DNA of 64,000 nucleotides from Flavobacteriaceae bacterium (GTDB lineage: Bacteria; Bacteroidota; Bacteroidia; Flavobacteriales; Flavobacteriaceae), in assembly GCA_014075215.1 (NCBI GenBank), contig CP046177.1, forward strand, positions 558,001 through 622,000. The letters are read 5' to 3'. Shown in pieces: positions 28,550 through 37,157 of the stretch. Within the stretch, counting starts at the first letter, position 1. Every line of letters starts with the position of its first letter. The notes beneath the pieces were generated by a model. It was not told the DNA's origin. It made no database searches and saw nothing but the letters and a program-made list of their open reading frames with translations. The position numbers and the translations under genes are program-made.

Positions 28550-29842
28550 GGGTGCATAACATTTTGTCGTTTTAAGCAGCTTTATTTTTCTCAGTACAGA
28601 TTAGGTTAACTACTTTGTTCCATTTATCACTCAGTTTAGTTGTTCTTAATGTGAGCATATTTTGAGCTCCAATTTTAGACCAACGTTGTCCAGAGAGTTT
28701 CATTCTTTTTTGAACAACCTCCCTGTTAGCTGCTTCTATGGCTCCAGATCCTATAATACCTGCTCCTGTATTTTGATATTGCTGATAGTCCATACGCGAC
28801 CTATTTTCGGTATAATATGTGATAAGTTGGCTTTGTTGTTTACGTTGATTTTGCTTTGTCAATTCTAAGTTTTTGATATTCTCAATGACTTGATTTACTT
28901 GACTGTTTTTTAGTAGTTGCTCCTGTTGACCAACCCAACTGTTATATGACTCTTGATTAGAGAGACAAACCTTAGCAAAATCGTGTAAATGTTCTAAAGC
29001 ATGATACCAATCCAATATTTGTGTGGCAAAAGGGTAATGTTGATCTACCCATTTCCATATCCATCTAGCACCATCACCAACAAAAATCAGTCGCTTATCA
29101 ATACTCCTGTAACAGCCTAAGTATCTATCCATTCTATCTGTAAACTTATCAGCTTTGCCTAAATATGCTTCATACAACGAATGGCGTATCCATCCACGTT
29201 TATTTGATATGTCCATACAGCTACTCTGTTTAAAAATTCTGCCTAATTTTACTTCTTTCCAAGCCTCTTCCCGAGTGAAAAGCATCGACCCATCGACCAT
29301 AGCATATATGCACTCTTGGTTATCTACCTTAAGAATATCAGGTTCAACGGCATCAACCTCCAATACTTTTTCTTGCTCTAATAAACCACCATAAAAGTCT
29401 GTGACTCTGTAAAGCTGCATCGCATTGACTGAAACACCTAGAAGATTCGATAAAACTTCATGACCATCTCCATAACAATCGTTTTGACCAATATAAATCA
29501 TTTTGTCTTGCATATAGGGACTTATCTTAAATCCATTGACTTTTTCACTAAAGGGATGAGTGTTGTTAATCTCTATCTTTCCGTAACGTGATAAGTTTTT
29601 TTTACGCCTGTCTTTAGATGGTTCGCTTATACTTCTCTCTAAAACCTCTCGACCATAGTCCGTCCATATTTGATCAAAAGTCTTTTCGTAATCATAGTAA
29701 CTCTTTATGTTTGATAATTTTGCTATCGCTTGATAACGCTTCTTGGCTTGGGCTAAAAATTCCTCTTCGCTAATCATAATGGTGTCGCTTTTAAAAGTTA
29801 ATCCTTAAAAATAACTATTTCGCGACAAAATGTTATGCACCC
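28550..29842 (-). mobile_element. ISKra4-family insertion sequence
   Basis: Perfect 20-bp inverted ends starting GGGTGCATAACATTTTG (28550-28569 and the reverse at 29823-29842). Flanks are A/T-tract rich and similar (AAAACAAAG versus AAAAAAAGG), so the target duplication is uncertain. It interrupts the YwqK/TPR gene. Confidence 0.85.
28572..29777 (-). CDS. ISKra4-family transposase
   Basis: 401 residues. ISKra4 hallmarks: MVDGSMLFTREEAWKEVKLGRIF, KRLIFVGDGARWIWKW, ATQILDWYHALEHL, and IIGSGAIEAANREVVQKRMKLSG near the C-terminus. Asp in VDGSM, Asp in GDGARWI and Glu in GAIEAAN are the likely catalytic triad. Intact. Confidence 0.9.
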   Translation of the reverse strand: MISEEEFLAQAKKRYQAIAKLSNIKSYYDYEKTFDQIWTDYGREVLERSISEPSKDRRKKNLSRYGKIEINNTHPFSEKVNGFKISPYMQDKMIYIGQNDCYGDGHEVLSNLLGVSVNAMQLYRVTDFYGGLLEQEKVLEVDAVEPDILKVDNQECIYAMVDGSMLFTREEAWKEVKLGRIFKQSSCMDISNKRGWIRHSLYEAYLGKADKFTDRMDRYLGCYRSIDKRLIFVGDGARWIWKWVDQHYPFATQILDWYHALEHLHDFAKVCLSNQESYNSWVGQQEQLLKNSQVNQVIENIKNLELTKQNQRKQQSQLITYYTENRSRMDYQQYQNTGAGIIGSGAIEAANREVVQKRMKLSGQRWSKIGAQNMLTLRTTKLSDKWNKVVNLICTEKNKAA

Positions 29843-30879
29843 CTTTGTTTTTAGACAGGGTACGACTATCATTAAATTCATATTTTCGAATAAGTGCAAA
29901 GGCACGATTTGAATAAGCATTAGTATAGAAGGGTTCTATTTCTATCGCCTTATTAAAATCTATAATTGCCTTATCAAACTCCAAATTATTTAATTTTGCT
30001 GAACCTCTTGCAAAATACATATCTGCTAAGTCTGGTTTTAAAGCTATACATTTTGTATATTTTCTTATTGCTGATTTAAAATTCCCCTCCTTGTAATATG
30101 ATTGTGCTTGATTGTATAATTCAAATATTTTGTCATTGATTTTATTTTTTTGATAGACCCCATTTTTGTATAGATTCTTGCCTTTTAACTCACCCGTTGA
30201 ATAATATGAAATAGACTCTCCTTCCAGTTTGCCATTTTCAAAAATTGAATGTTGTTTCAATTGCCCATTAGGGTGGTACATCTCCCAAACCCCAATCTCC
30301 TTACCATTTTGATACTCTCCTTTTTGCATTAACGTTCCATCTTCATAAAAACGTTTTTCCATACCATTTGTGACTCCTCTATTGTAGTCAATCTCATCTG
30401 ACACCTTTCCATTCAAATGGTACATTAAGCGTTTTCCCATTAATCTTCCATTTGAAAGTGTACCTTCTTCTTGTTTTTTACCGTTCAAATAATAGTCAAT
30501 GAATAAGCCTGAATATGGATTTTTGTCACCTTTTAAGTACCATGTTCCGTTTTTTTTGACCATCAATTTTGTTGTTGGAATGGCTTTTATGCTATCAGAT
30601 CTAAGAGCATATTCTTTAGTAAAAACATATATTATCTTATCTAAATTCTTATACCCTGTTAACTCAATACTCGCTTTGTCTTTGATCATTTCAACTCTGT
30701 CTATTTCGTTCTCTGTTAGAGTACCAAAGCCTTCTTTTGGTTCTTCTATAATCGGAATCGAATCTACAATATAGAGAATATTCTCATTTTCGTTTTGAGC
30801 AAATCCAAAAACGACTTTTAAAAACAATACTACAGTAAACAATATTCTTTTTCCCATACTCAAAAATTGATGCTATTTC

Positions 30880-31512
30880 CTAACGAGGGTAAACATTTTT
30901 TGGGTTTTTCTTTTTCATTTCCTCATAGCTTTTCCATTTTTGCTTCATAATCTCTGCTTCTTCCCAAACTTTGCTATCCCAAAATCTCATATCGTTAATA
31001 TTATATCTCCCGTCAATGTATTCCATTTCTCGAAAATAAATTTCTCCAAGTTTATTTTTTACCCTTAAATACCCGTCAGATTCATCGGACCCAACAGAAT
31101 ACTTTACTCTGTAGATAATTTTAATATTGCCATTTACACTATCTTTCTTTCCTATAAAACAGCCACCATCATAATCAATTCCATCTTGATATTCCTCTCC
31201 TGTTTTTAGTTTAACATAAGGGTTAAACATTTTAGTAATTGCTAAAAAAACAATCTTATTGTCATTTCCATAAAAAATAGTATCTATACTAGTCTCTAAA
31301 TTAGAGACCTTAGATTTTGGTTTTGTTACGTTTCCAATAGAGTCCAAAAAATGTAAAGTAAGTTCTTTTAAATTTTTGACATCTTCTTTGTATTTTCCCT
31401 TTGAAACCTCATTTTTATTCAAATACTTCTCGGGGGTACTTGTTTTCCATTCACATGAATAGAAAACAAGTATGATTAGAAAGATAATGATACGATTCGT
31501 AAAATATTCCAT
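30880..31512 (-). CDS. Predicted lipoprotein following an RHS tip (immunity candidate)
   Basis: About 210 residues from ATG 31512, chosen because MEYFTNRIIIFLIILVFYSC is a good lipoprotein signal; the frame is open to 31563. The rest is charged and soluble (YKEDVKNLKELTLHFLDS, YGNDNKIVFLAITKMFNPYVKLKTG, KVWEEAEIMKQKWKSY). No family recognised. Its ATG is 1 bp after the RHS tip stop codon (TAGTATG), so the two are translationally coupled, the arrangement expected of a toxin and its cognate immunity protein. Confidence 0.65.
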   Translation of the reverse strand: MEYFTNRIIIFLIILVFYSCEWKTSTPEKYLNKNEVSKGKYKEDVKNLKELTLHFLDSIGNVTKPKSKVSNLETSIDTIFYGNDNKIVFLAITKMFNPYVKLKTGEEYQDGIDYDGGCFIGKKDSVNGNIKIIYRVKYSVGSDESDGYLRVKNKLGEIYFREMEYIDGRYNINDMRFWDSKVWEEAEIMKQKWKSYEEMKKKNPKNVYPR

Positions 31513-31513
31513 A

Positions 31514-32505
31514 CTAATTACAATTTGTACAAACCCATTCTTCTTTATCTTTATCCCACTCATAAGTTCCTTCTTGTAAATTACTAATATCCCCTAAAAA
31601 AGTATCAATAAAATGTGATGATTTCTTTTCATCATCTTTTGTTTCATCTGCTCCCTCTTCGTTTTCATTAGCTAACCATCCTGCTCCAAAGATGTCCCAA
31701 AAACCGTCATGAATAAATTGTTGTGTATAAATATTAGGATCAGCTTTTCCATATTTACTTCCAGCTTGAAAAGGATCGAAGTCAGCCACTAAAGATATTA
31801 GCACTCTTCGGACTCTCGGGTCTTTATGGTTTTTGATATATTCTTTAATTGCTTTTACAAATCCTTTACCATAAACATCTCCCATACTGAGTAACAATCT
31901 TTATAGTCTCCGTAATATTTCCTTGAGGGTCTCTAGCTAAACTTTCAATGATTGAAGAAGCCAATGCTTTCCCTTTAGCATAACCCTGTTTATAACGTTG
32001 TCCTGCTGTAAAATTATTAAATATACTACCAGGAGAACCATCAATATATCTTGCGTTAAAATCTCCAAAATGCCTCATTACAGATTTATCAAATGCTGTA
32101 ATTTCTCTATACTCATAATGGTATTCTCCTGGATCCATCCATTCTGAAGGTTTTCTAGTAAATACAGGTACTTTTCCATAGGTTCTCCAATAAGAAGCTC
32201 CTCCACCTCCAAGTCCATTTATGAAAATAACAATATTCCCATCTGGATCAATTGCTTGGATAGGGATATTTAATGCATATACATATGGTGAGTTTGCAAA
32301 ATAGAATTCAGCTTTATTGTCAGTTGAATGCCATCTACCTAAAGCCGCATCGTAATTACGTGCTCCATAATCGTACCAATCTAACCCAAGCTCGTCATTT
32401 AATTCTTTGCCATTGTATGAAAACTTGTTCGCAACCGAATTTGAATTTGCCGAAACCACGTTATTATACCCTTTATGTTGCATTCCAAAGGGATAGTGGC
32501 TAGCT
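31514..32505 (-). pseudogene. Orphan RHS C-terminal module with a hydrolase-like tip, frameshifted
   Basis: It begins abruptly inside an RHS core (HYPFGMQHKGYNN, GLDWYDYGARNYDAALGRW, ANSPYVYALNIPIQAIDPDG) with a stop just upstream, so the YD body is missing. The tip domain (IVIFINGLGGGGASYWRTYG, DPQGNITETIKIVT) breaks near 31889 and continues in another frame as SMGDVYGKGFVKAIKEYIKNH to EEWVCTNCN. After correction the joint would read T-H/Q-S-M-G, a nucleophile-elbow-like motif; with the Gly-rich loop this suggests an alpha/beta hydrolase (lipase-like) toxin. That call is inference. A cognate lipoprotein follows at once. Confidence 0.7.
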
Positions 32506-32647
32506 TACATTTTTTTGAGCTTTCATCAATTTTTAGAACCTTAAATTTAGTTTCAGTACGGTATTTTCAAAGAACGTTATGTTTTGTTAATAATCTTCAA
32601 TTTAGAATTATTATCCCTTCTGAAAACTATATTTTAATTTCTATCTT

Positions 32648-33094
32648 TTATAATTCCATCTCGTATAGTTCAAGAATTTCTTCAATTTTTCTTTTTTTAT
32701 CCTCAATGCTATTAAATTTTCCTCGGCACTTATTTAAAACACTATAAGCAATAGTGATAAATGTCACTCCAGACCCATAAATAAAATACATAAACTTTAA
32801 TGAGTAATTACCTGATTCAAATATCTCTTTCAGATAGAAATTACCAAATAGGATTAAACTGAGACCTAAAACAATTAAAATGTAGAATTTAAAATAAATA
32901 ACTTTTTTTCTTATCCTAAGATTTTCAAATTCGCCCACTATCTTTTTATAATTTTTTATAGTTGCATTTGTTATTTTAAAATTATCACAAATCGTTTTAA
33001 AATCAGGTTTTTTATTCGTAAGTCCACATGCCAGACCTTTTTTCAGACTTCTTTTTTCATATTTACACAAATCACAATGTTTAGATTGAATCAT
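32648..33094 (-). CDS. Small membrane protein with N-terminal Cys cluster
   Basis: 148 residues. The N-terminus has CDLCKYEKRSLKKGLAC, a CxxC plus third Cys that could bind metal. Two adjacent hydrophobic helices (FYILIVLGLSLILFGNFYL and FMYFIYGSGVTFITIAY) and a charged C-terminal helix (KKRKIEEILELYEMEL). No family recognised. It lies between two RHS tip modules on the same strand, so an immunity or accessory role is possible but unproven. Confidence 0.6.
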   Translation of the reverse strand: MIQSKHCDLCKYEKRSLKKGLACGLTNKKPDFKTICDNFKITNATIKNYKKIVGEFENLRIRKKVIYFKFYILIVLGLSLILFGNFYLKEIFESGNYSLKFMYFIYGSGVTFITIAYSVLNKCRGKFNSIEDKKRKIEEILELYEMEL

Positions 33095-33169
33095 TTTATT
33101 TCAAAATCAATTTTTAGAGGGTTACCTTTAATCACTTTAAAAAGTATAGGTTTAGAGCATTTTCGGATT

Positions 33170-33731
33170 TTAATCGACTACGGATTCCGTATATAAAATG
33201 GGAAAAATCTCTGTAACTTCTTTTCCCTTTAAAAGGTCATCTTGTTTGTTAGAATTTATTAAATCACTTATACTTTTATTAAACATTTTTTTTGAAAATT
33301 CATTTCTTACTTTAGTGTAATCTTTATAATTAAGCATTTTATTATAAAAACCAACAATCAATAATTGCTTAGTTACTAACACCTTTCCAGAATAATAAAA
33401 TTCTTTTTCAATGGGTTAAAGGCATTTGATTATTTTCTGAATTAGGAATTATGTACTTCTTTAATTCGGAAATAATTAAACTGTCGCTTACTATTTTTCC
33501 TTTAATCTGACATTCTCCTTTTTGATTTACCCTGATTTCTAAATAATCTCTTTCTTTGATAATAGGCGGATTTGATTTATCCCTAATGTTTCCAATGTAG
33601 TTGTGAAAATCGTAATTCAACTCAATAATTTCTGCGTTAGATTTTTGAATGGTTTCTTTTTTATCATTACAAGAAATCAACAGAATAGCTAAACTAAAGT
33701 AATAGAGAAATAGATTATTTTTTATATTCAT
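33170..33731 (-). pseudogene. ExbD-like lipoprotein, frameshifted
   Basis: First frame (33731): lipoprotein signal MNIKNNLFLYYFSLAILLISC, then LEIRVNQKGECQIKGKIVSD and LKKYIIPNSENNQMPL, stopping at 33408. Second frame continues IEKEFYYSGKVLVTKQLLIVGF, RNEFSKKMFNKSISDL, ending EIFPILYTESVVD at 33170. Order and motifs equal the periplasmic domain of Bacteroidota ExbD proteins, but the ExbD membrane helix is replaced by a lipoprotein signal. The break is at ~33412 (TTAACCC; one A too many). A soluble ExbD-like partner in a toxin island is unusual. Confidence 0.6.
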
Positions 33732-33746
33732 TATTGTAAATAATTT

Positions 33747-34526
33747 TTATTTAATTTTTTTATTGACGGATTTTGCTTCCTCCTTCAAAATTTTTTTTAT
33801 TATTCGTTTTGTTTGTTTACTGTTTAAGCCTGGCTTCATTTTTGGGTGATATAATAATCTTACAATATCAGTATCCATTTTTGTATATTCTTTCATATCA
33901 TTATTATCTTCAGATTTATCTTTGTAAAAGATACTATTAGGGTAAGTCAAAGGATCATTTGGCAAGCCTATACTTTGGGTTATTTCTTCTAAAATTGTTG
34001 ACTCTTGTATACCTAGTGGGTCTTCGGAATTTATATAAATCAATGCTTTATCAATAGTATAATTGTCCTCATTGAATTCGGTATAAGCAACTCCTGATGT
34101 TTCATAGTTAATAAAATCATTAATCTTTTTGTGAAAATTATGATTCAATGTAGAAAGTCTCTCAAAATTACAGATATAAAGTATCGAATTACTTTCTAAC
34201 ATGTTATCACTTAGCTTTATTTTAAAGCCATCAGTTGCCAACTTGTTGATATTATTAATTGTTCTTTCTATGGCTTTCATTTGACCTTGATATTCTTCAT
34301 CAAAATAAATGGAAAGGCACATAGGTTTTTTCCATTTGATAACTTTATTTGGGTTATCAATATACTCAGATTTCATAACTACCTCGTTAAAATAACTGAT
34401 TAACTCTTTTTCATATTCAGTAGGAGTGTAATTTACTCCAAAAGTCTTCTCGAAAATAAAAACCCCACAAATAAGAGGTATTAAAACAAATAATATAAGT
34501 TTTAATTTAGAACTATTAATCAGCAT
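33747..34526 (-). CDS. DUF2927-like exported protein
   Basis: 259 residues with one N-terminal hydrophobic helix (LILFVLIPLICGVFIF). The C-terminal third matches DUF2927: STILEEITQSIGLPNDPLTY, SIFYKDKSED, DIVRLLYHPKMKPGL. The EExxQ...GLxND pattern resembles a degraded metalloprotease-like site. Function unknown. It follows the RHS tip at 34583 with a strong hairpin between them, so it is probably a separate transcript or a regulated one. Confidence 0.7.
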   Translation of the reverse strand: MLINSSKLKLILFVLIPLICGVFIFEKTFGVNYTPTEYEKELISYFNEVVMKSEYIDNPNKVIKWKKPMCLSIYFDEEYQGQMKAIERTINNINKLATDGFKIKLSDNMLESNSILYICNFERLSTLNHNFHKKINDFINYETSGVAYTEFNEDNYTIDKALIYINSEDPLGIQESTILEEITQSIGLPNDPLTYPNSIFYKDKSEDNNDMKEYTKMDTDIVRLLYHPKMKPGLNSKQTKRIIKKILKEEAKSVNKKIK

Positions 34527-34542
34527 GTTACAAGTTTAGGCT

Positions 34543-34578
34543 AAAGAATTCCCAATACTTCTGTATTAGGAATTCTTT
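34543..34578. terminator. Strong hairpin between RHS tip and DUF2927 gene
   Basis: AAAGAATTCC pairs with GGAATTCTTT (10 bp), with an inner AATAC/GTATT pair and a short loop. Followed by GTTTTT on the plus side and AGCCTAAAC on the minus side. A bidirectional terminator is plausible. Confidence 0.6.
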
Positions 34579-34582
34579 GTTT

Positions 34583-35719
34583 TTATCTGAAACTCAAAAA
34601 TACTATATAATCTCTAATGATTCCTATGCTTCTTTTTTTTCGTGATCTATCACTTTTCTTTTTTCGTTTTTTTACTTTTTCTTTTCTAGCTTTAGCTTCT
34701 GCTTTTTTCTTTGCATCAGCTTTTGCTCTCGCATCTGAATTTTTCTTAACTTTTGATGATAAGGTAGATTTTTTAGGGTTTTTCATGTTAGATGTCCTGA
34801 GTTTACTTTTCGTACCTCCTGGTCTAGCATCATATAATCTAACAAGTGCACTTATCATTGTTAAATATATTCTAGATTCTTTGGTTAAAGTTACAACTCT
34901 GGTACTTTCATCTGTAGTTGGGGTAGCATTATTATCTTTTCCACTATTACGTGTAACATAAAATGTACCTAAATCTGTTGTTACTTTTCTACCAGCACGA
35001 ACTATATTAGTTGGATGAACATTTGATTTTTCAATTCCACCTTCTGTTCTATTAGGCCCATATTGCTCTTGAACCATTGCGTCTACTTCCTCAAATGTAT
35101 ATCCTTGGTCTGCTAAAAATTGAGTATGTAAAGTAGAAGCACTATCTCCATCTTCAGCTGTATATGTTCCACCACCGTTATCAATCCACTCAGGCCCCAT
35201 ACCTAATTTGTCAATAAATCGAATAGGATTATTTATTGCATAAACATAGGTTGACTGATACGAATAATCCTCTGCTAGAGGGTCGATAGTAACAAATCTC
35301 CCTAAAGCAGCATCATAATGCCTTGCTTCATATTCGTACATTGCATAGCCTAAAGATTCTTCTAACCCTTTCCCGTTATACTTAAATTTCTGTGCTACAG
35401 AATTTCCGTTCGAAGAAACTACGTTATTGTAACCCTTATGTTTCAACCCAAATGGCATGTAATGATTCTCCTGGATAATCTCGTCTTGAGAGATATCCCC
35501 GGATTCATCCGTATCTGTATAGCTCAGGCGGGCGTTTCCGAGCTGATCTCGATACTGGTACACGTAGTTAAATTGCTGATTTTCATATGTTACATAGCCC
35601 TCAGGTTGACTAAAGAACTGTAGTGCGCTTACGCATTTTTTTTCTCCGGTTGCCTTTTTCTGGCACGGTATCTCCCCTGAGAAGAAAAAATTTTGATATG
35701 TATGCTCGCTTGCTGTCAT
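34583..35719 (-). CDS. Orphan RHS C-terminal module with lysine-rich tip
   Basis: 378 residues from ATG 35719. The RHS core is present (YQYRDQLGNARLSYTD, ENHYMPFGLKHKGYNNVV, YEYEARHYDAALGRFVTIDPLAED, STYVYAINNPIRFID), but no YD body lies upstream, so it is a displaced tip. The variable domain (GMGPEWIDNGGGTYTAEDGD onwards) has no family I recognise and ends in a long Lys/Arg tract (~residues 305-360), suggestive of nucleic-acid binding. Together with the tip at 31514-32505 it defines an array of alternative RHS tips. Confidence 0.75.
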   Translation of the reverse strand: MTASEHTYQNFFFSGEIPCQKKATGEKKCVSALQFFSQPEGYVTYENQQFNYVYQYRDQLGNARLSYTDTDESGDISQDEIIQENHYMPFGLKHKGYNNVVSSNGNSVAQKFKYNGKGLEESLGYAMYEYEARHYDAALGRFVTIDPLAEDYSYQSTYVYAINNPIRFIDKLGMGPEWIDNGGGTYTAEDGDSASTLHTQFLADQGYTFEEVDAMVQEQYGPNRTEGGIEKSNVHPTNIVRAGRKVTTDLGTFYVTRNSGKDNNATPTTDESTRVVTLTKESRIYLTMISALVRLYDARPGGTKSKLRTSNMKNPKKSTLSSKVKKNSDARAKADAKKKAEAKARKEKVKKRKKKSDRSRKKRSIGIIRDYIVFLSFR

Positions 35720-35996
35720 AGCTGATGCTAATATATAAAAAAATTCCGGATACTTGTTGGTTCATTGGTGGATTTGTTATCGGTAATTGGTAGTGAGTAT
35801 TGAGTACTGAGTATTAAGTATTGGGGGGAACTTCCGTTTTAAAAAGGTGAGGATTTATAGAAAGGGCCGAAGCCCTTTAGATTAGCAAATAGAAATAATT
35901 ACTTAAAATAAAAACATAATAGTTATGATGAAATTTCTTTTTTTGCTTCTTTTTTTCTTTGTTAATAACTCTTATTTTGTTGATAACCAAAAACAC
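35720..35996. other. AT-rich non-coding DNA between RHS tip and IS110
   Basis: Contains short tandem GAGTATT/GAGTACT repeats (35794-35822) and a hairpin AAAGGGC-CGA-AGCCCTTT (35861-35878). The left end of the IS110 element must lie somewhere here or shortly after, but IS110 ends have no inverted repeats and I cannot fix it. No gene seen. Confidence 0.5.
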
Positions 35997-36136
35997 AAAA
36001 GAACGGAGTGAACTTTAGCGGCCAGCTAGCTTTTTAGAGCCATCCCCCGTATTAGTCTCCGTTCTTTTTAAAAGTTACTTAGAACCATATAGAATTTCAG
36101 TTTCTGCCCTTATTAAAGGTCTTAGTTTAAGTAACT
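35997..36136 (+). ncRNA. Candidate IS110 bridge RNA: two stem-loops with large loops
   Basis: Stem 1: AAAAGAACGGAG (35997-36008) pairs perfectly with CTCCGTTCTTTT (36057-36068) around a 48-nt loop. Stem 2: AGTTACTTA (36073-36081) pairs with TAAGTAACT (36128-36136) around a 46-nt loop. The pair sits 26 bp before the IS110 recombinase start, where bridge RNAs of this family are encoded (target loop, then donor loop). CCCCGTATT in loop 1 (36045-36053) is complementary to AATACGGGG just past the recombinase gene (37204-37212). ATAGAAT in loop 2 repeats at 37200-37206. Sequence-based inference; no covariation data. Confidence 0.6.
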
Positions 36137-36161
36137 ATTATTAATATCTAATTACAAAATT

Positions 36162-37157
36162 ATGAAAACAAATGAAATTATCGGAATCGATGTCAGTAAA
36201 TTATTAATTGATGTTTGTATCTATTCTAAACAAATTGTTCAACAGTTTGAGAACAGTAAATCTGGATTTAAATTAATGCTAAAGTGGAGTTTTAAAAATT
36301 CGTCTTTCTCTAAAGAAGAAACCATGTTTGTATTTGAACATACAGGAATGTACTCTCATTTATTATCTGTGTCTTTAACTGAACAAAAATTATCTTTTTT
36401 CATAGCTTCTGGTTTAGAAATTAAAAGATCTATTGGTATTGCTCGTGGAAAGGATGACCAAATTGATGCCAAACGCATTGCTCTATATGGGTATCGATTA
36501 AAAGAAGAACTTAAACCCAGTAAGCTACCTAAAAGAAGTATATTACAACTAAAAAGTCTCTTATCTTTAAGGACAAAACTTAACAAACAAAGAGCTGGTT
36601 TTAAAGTTACTTTGAAAGAACAAAAAAGAATTTATAAAGCAAAAGAGTATAAAATAATCTTTGACGTTCAACAAAAAATGATTGCAGAACTAACCAAACA
36701 AATACACAAGATTAATACTCAAATGCAAGCTATTATTGACCAAAATATAATGTTAAAAGAAACCTATAAACTTGTTACTAGTGTTAAAGGTATAGGAATG
36801 CAAACTGCTATAATGATGATTGTGTTTACTGACAATTTTTCAAAATTTGAAAACTGGAGAAAGTTTGCCTCTTATTGTGGTGTTGCTCCTTTTCCTTACC
36901 AATCTGGAACTAGTATTAAAGGACGTACAAAAGTCTCTCATTTGGCTAATAAAAAATTGAAAGCAATTATTAATATGTGCGCTATTTCTGCTATACAACA
37001 TAACCCAGAAATGAAATTATACTATCATAAAAGAATAAAACAAGGCAAAAGTAAAATGAGTACCGTTAACATTATTAGAAACAAATTAATAGCAAGAGTG
37101 TTTGCCGTTGTCAAACGACAAACACCCTATGTAGATACTTTTAAATTTGCTGCATAA
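36162..37157 (+). CDS. IS110-family recombinase (DEDD transposase)
   Basis: 331 residues. N-terminal RuvC-like DEDD domain: Asp in IIGIDVSKLLIDV, Glu in VFEHTGMYS, then DDQIDAKRIALYGYRL. A coiled middle is followed by the Tnp domain with the TSVKGIGMQTAIMM helix-hairpin-helix, FASYCGVAPFPYQSGTS and the catalytic Ser region. Full length for the family, no frame breaks. The family inserts by RNA-guided recombination without inverted repeats, and the structured leader just upstream fits that mechanism. Confidence 0.92.
   Translation: MKTNEIIGIDVSKLLIDVCIYSKQIVQQFENSKSGFKLMLKWSFKNSSFSKEETMFVFEHTGMYSHLLSVSLTEQKLSFFIASGLEIKRSIGIARGKDDQIDAKRIALYGYRLKEELKPSKLPKRSILQLKSLLSLRTKLNKQRAGFKVTLKEQKRIYKAKEYKIIFDVQQKMIAELTKQIHKINTQMQAIIDQNIMLKETYKLVTSVKGIGMQTAIMMIVFTDNFSKFENWRKFASYCGVAPFPYQSGTSIKGRTKVSHLANKKLKAIINMCAISAIQHNPEMKLYYHKRIKQGKSKMSTVNIIRNKLIARVFAVVKRQTPYVDTFKFAA

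Larger units (their letters stand above)
28402..30863 (-). pseudogene. YwqK/MORN-repeat and TPR protein, split by ISKra4
   Basis: The 5' part (30863-29843) has a signal peptide (MSMGKRILFTVVLFLKVVFGFAQ is residues 1-23), then seven or so YwqK-type repeats (YYLNGKKQEEG, YHLNGKVSDEI, FYEDGTLMQKG, YHPNGQLKQHS, YYSTGELKGK). TPRs follow (YYKEGNFKSAIRKYTKCIALKPD, LDFDKAIIDFNKAIEIEP type). The 3' part continues after the IS (28549-28402): GFQVIASKEADIPKSDL to VLDAVKKYCK. Restoring the join gives about 390 residues. YwqK repeats are found in antitoxin/immunity-like proteins, and the gene follows an RHS tip and a lipoprotein on the same strand. Function in immunity is inference. Confidence 0.75.

Noticed and set aside
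34617..34961. Plus-strand frame opposite the Lys-rich RHS tip
   Set aside because: Phe/Leu/Ser-rich mirror of a Lys/Arg/Ala tract on the coding strand.
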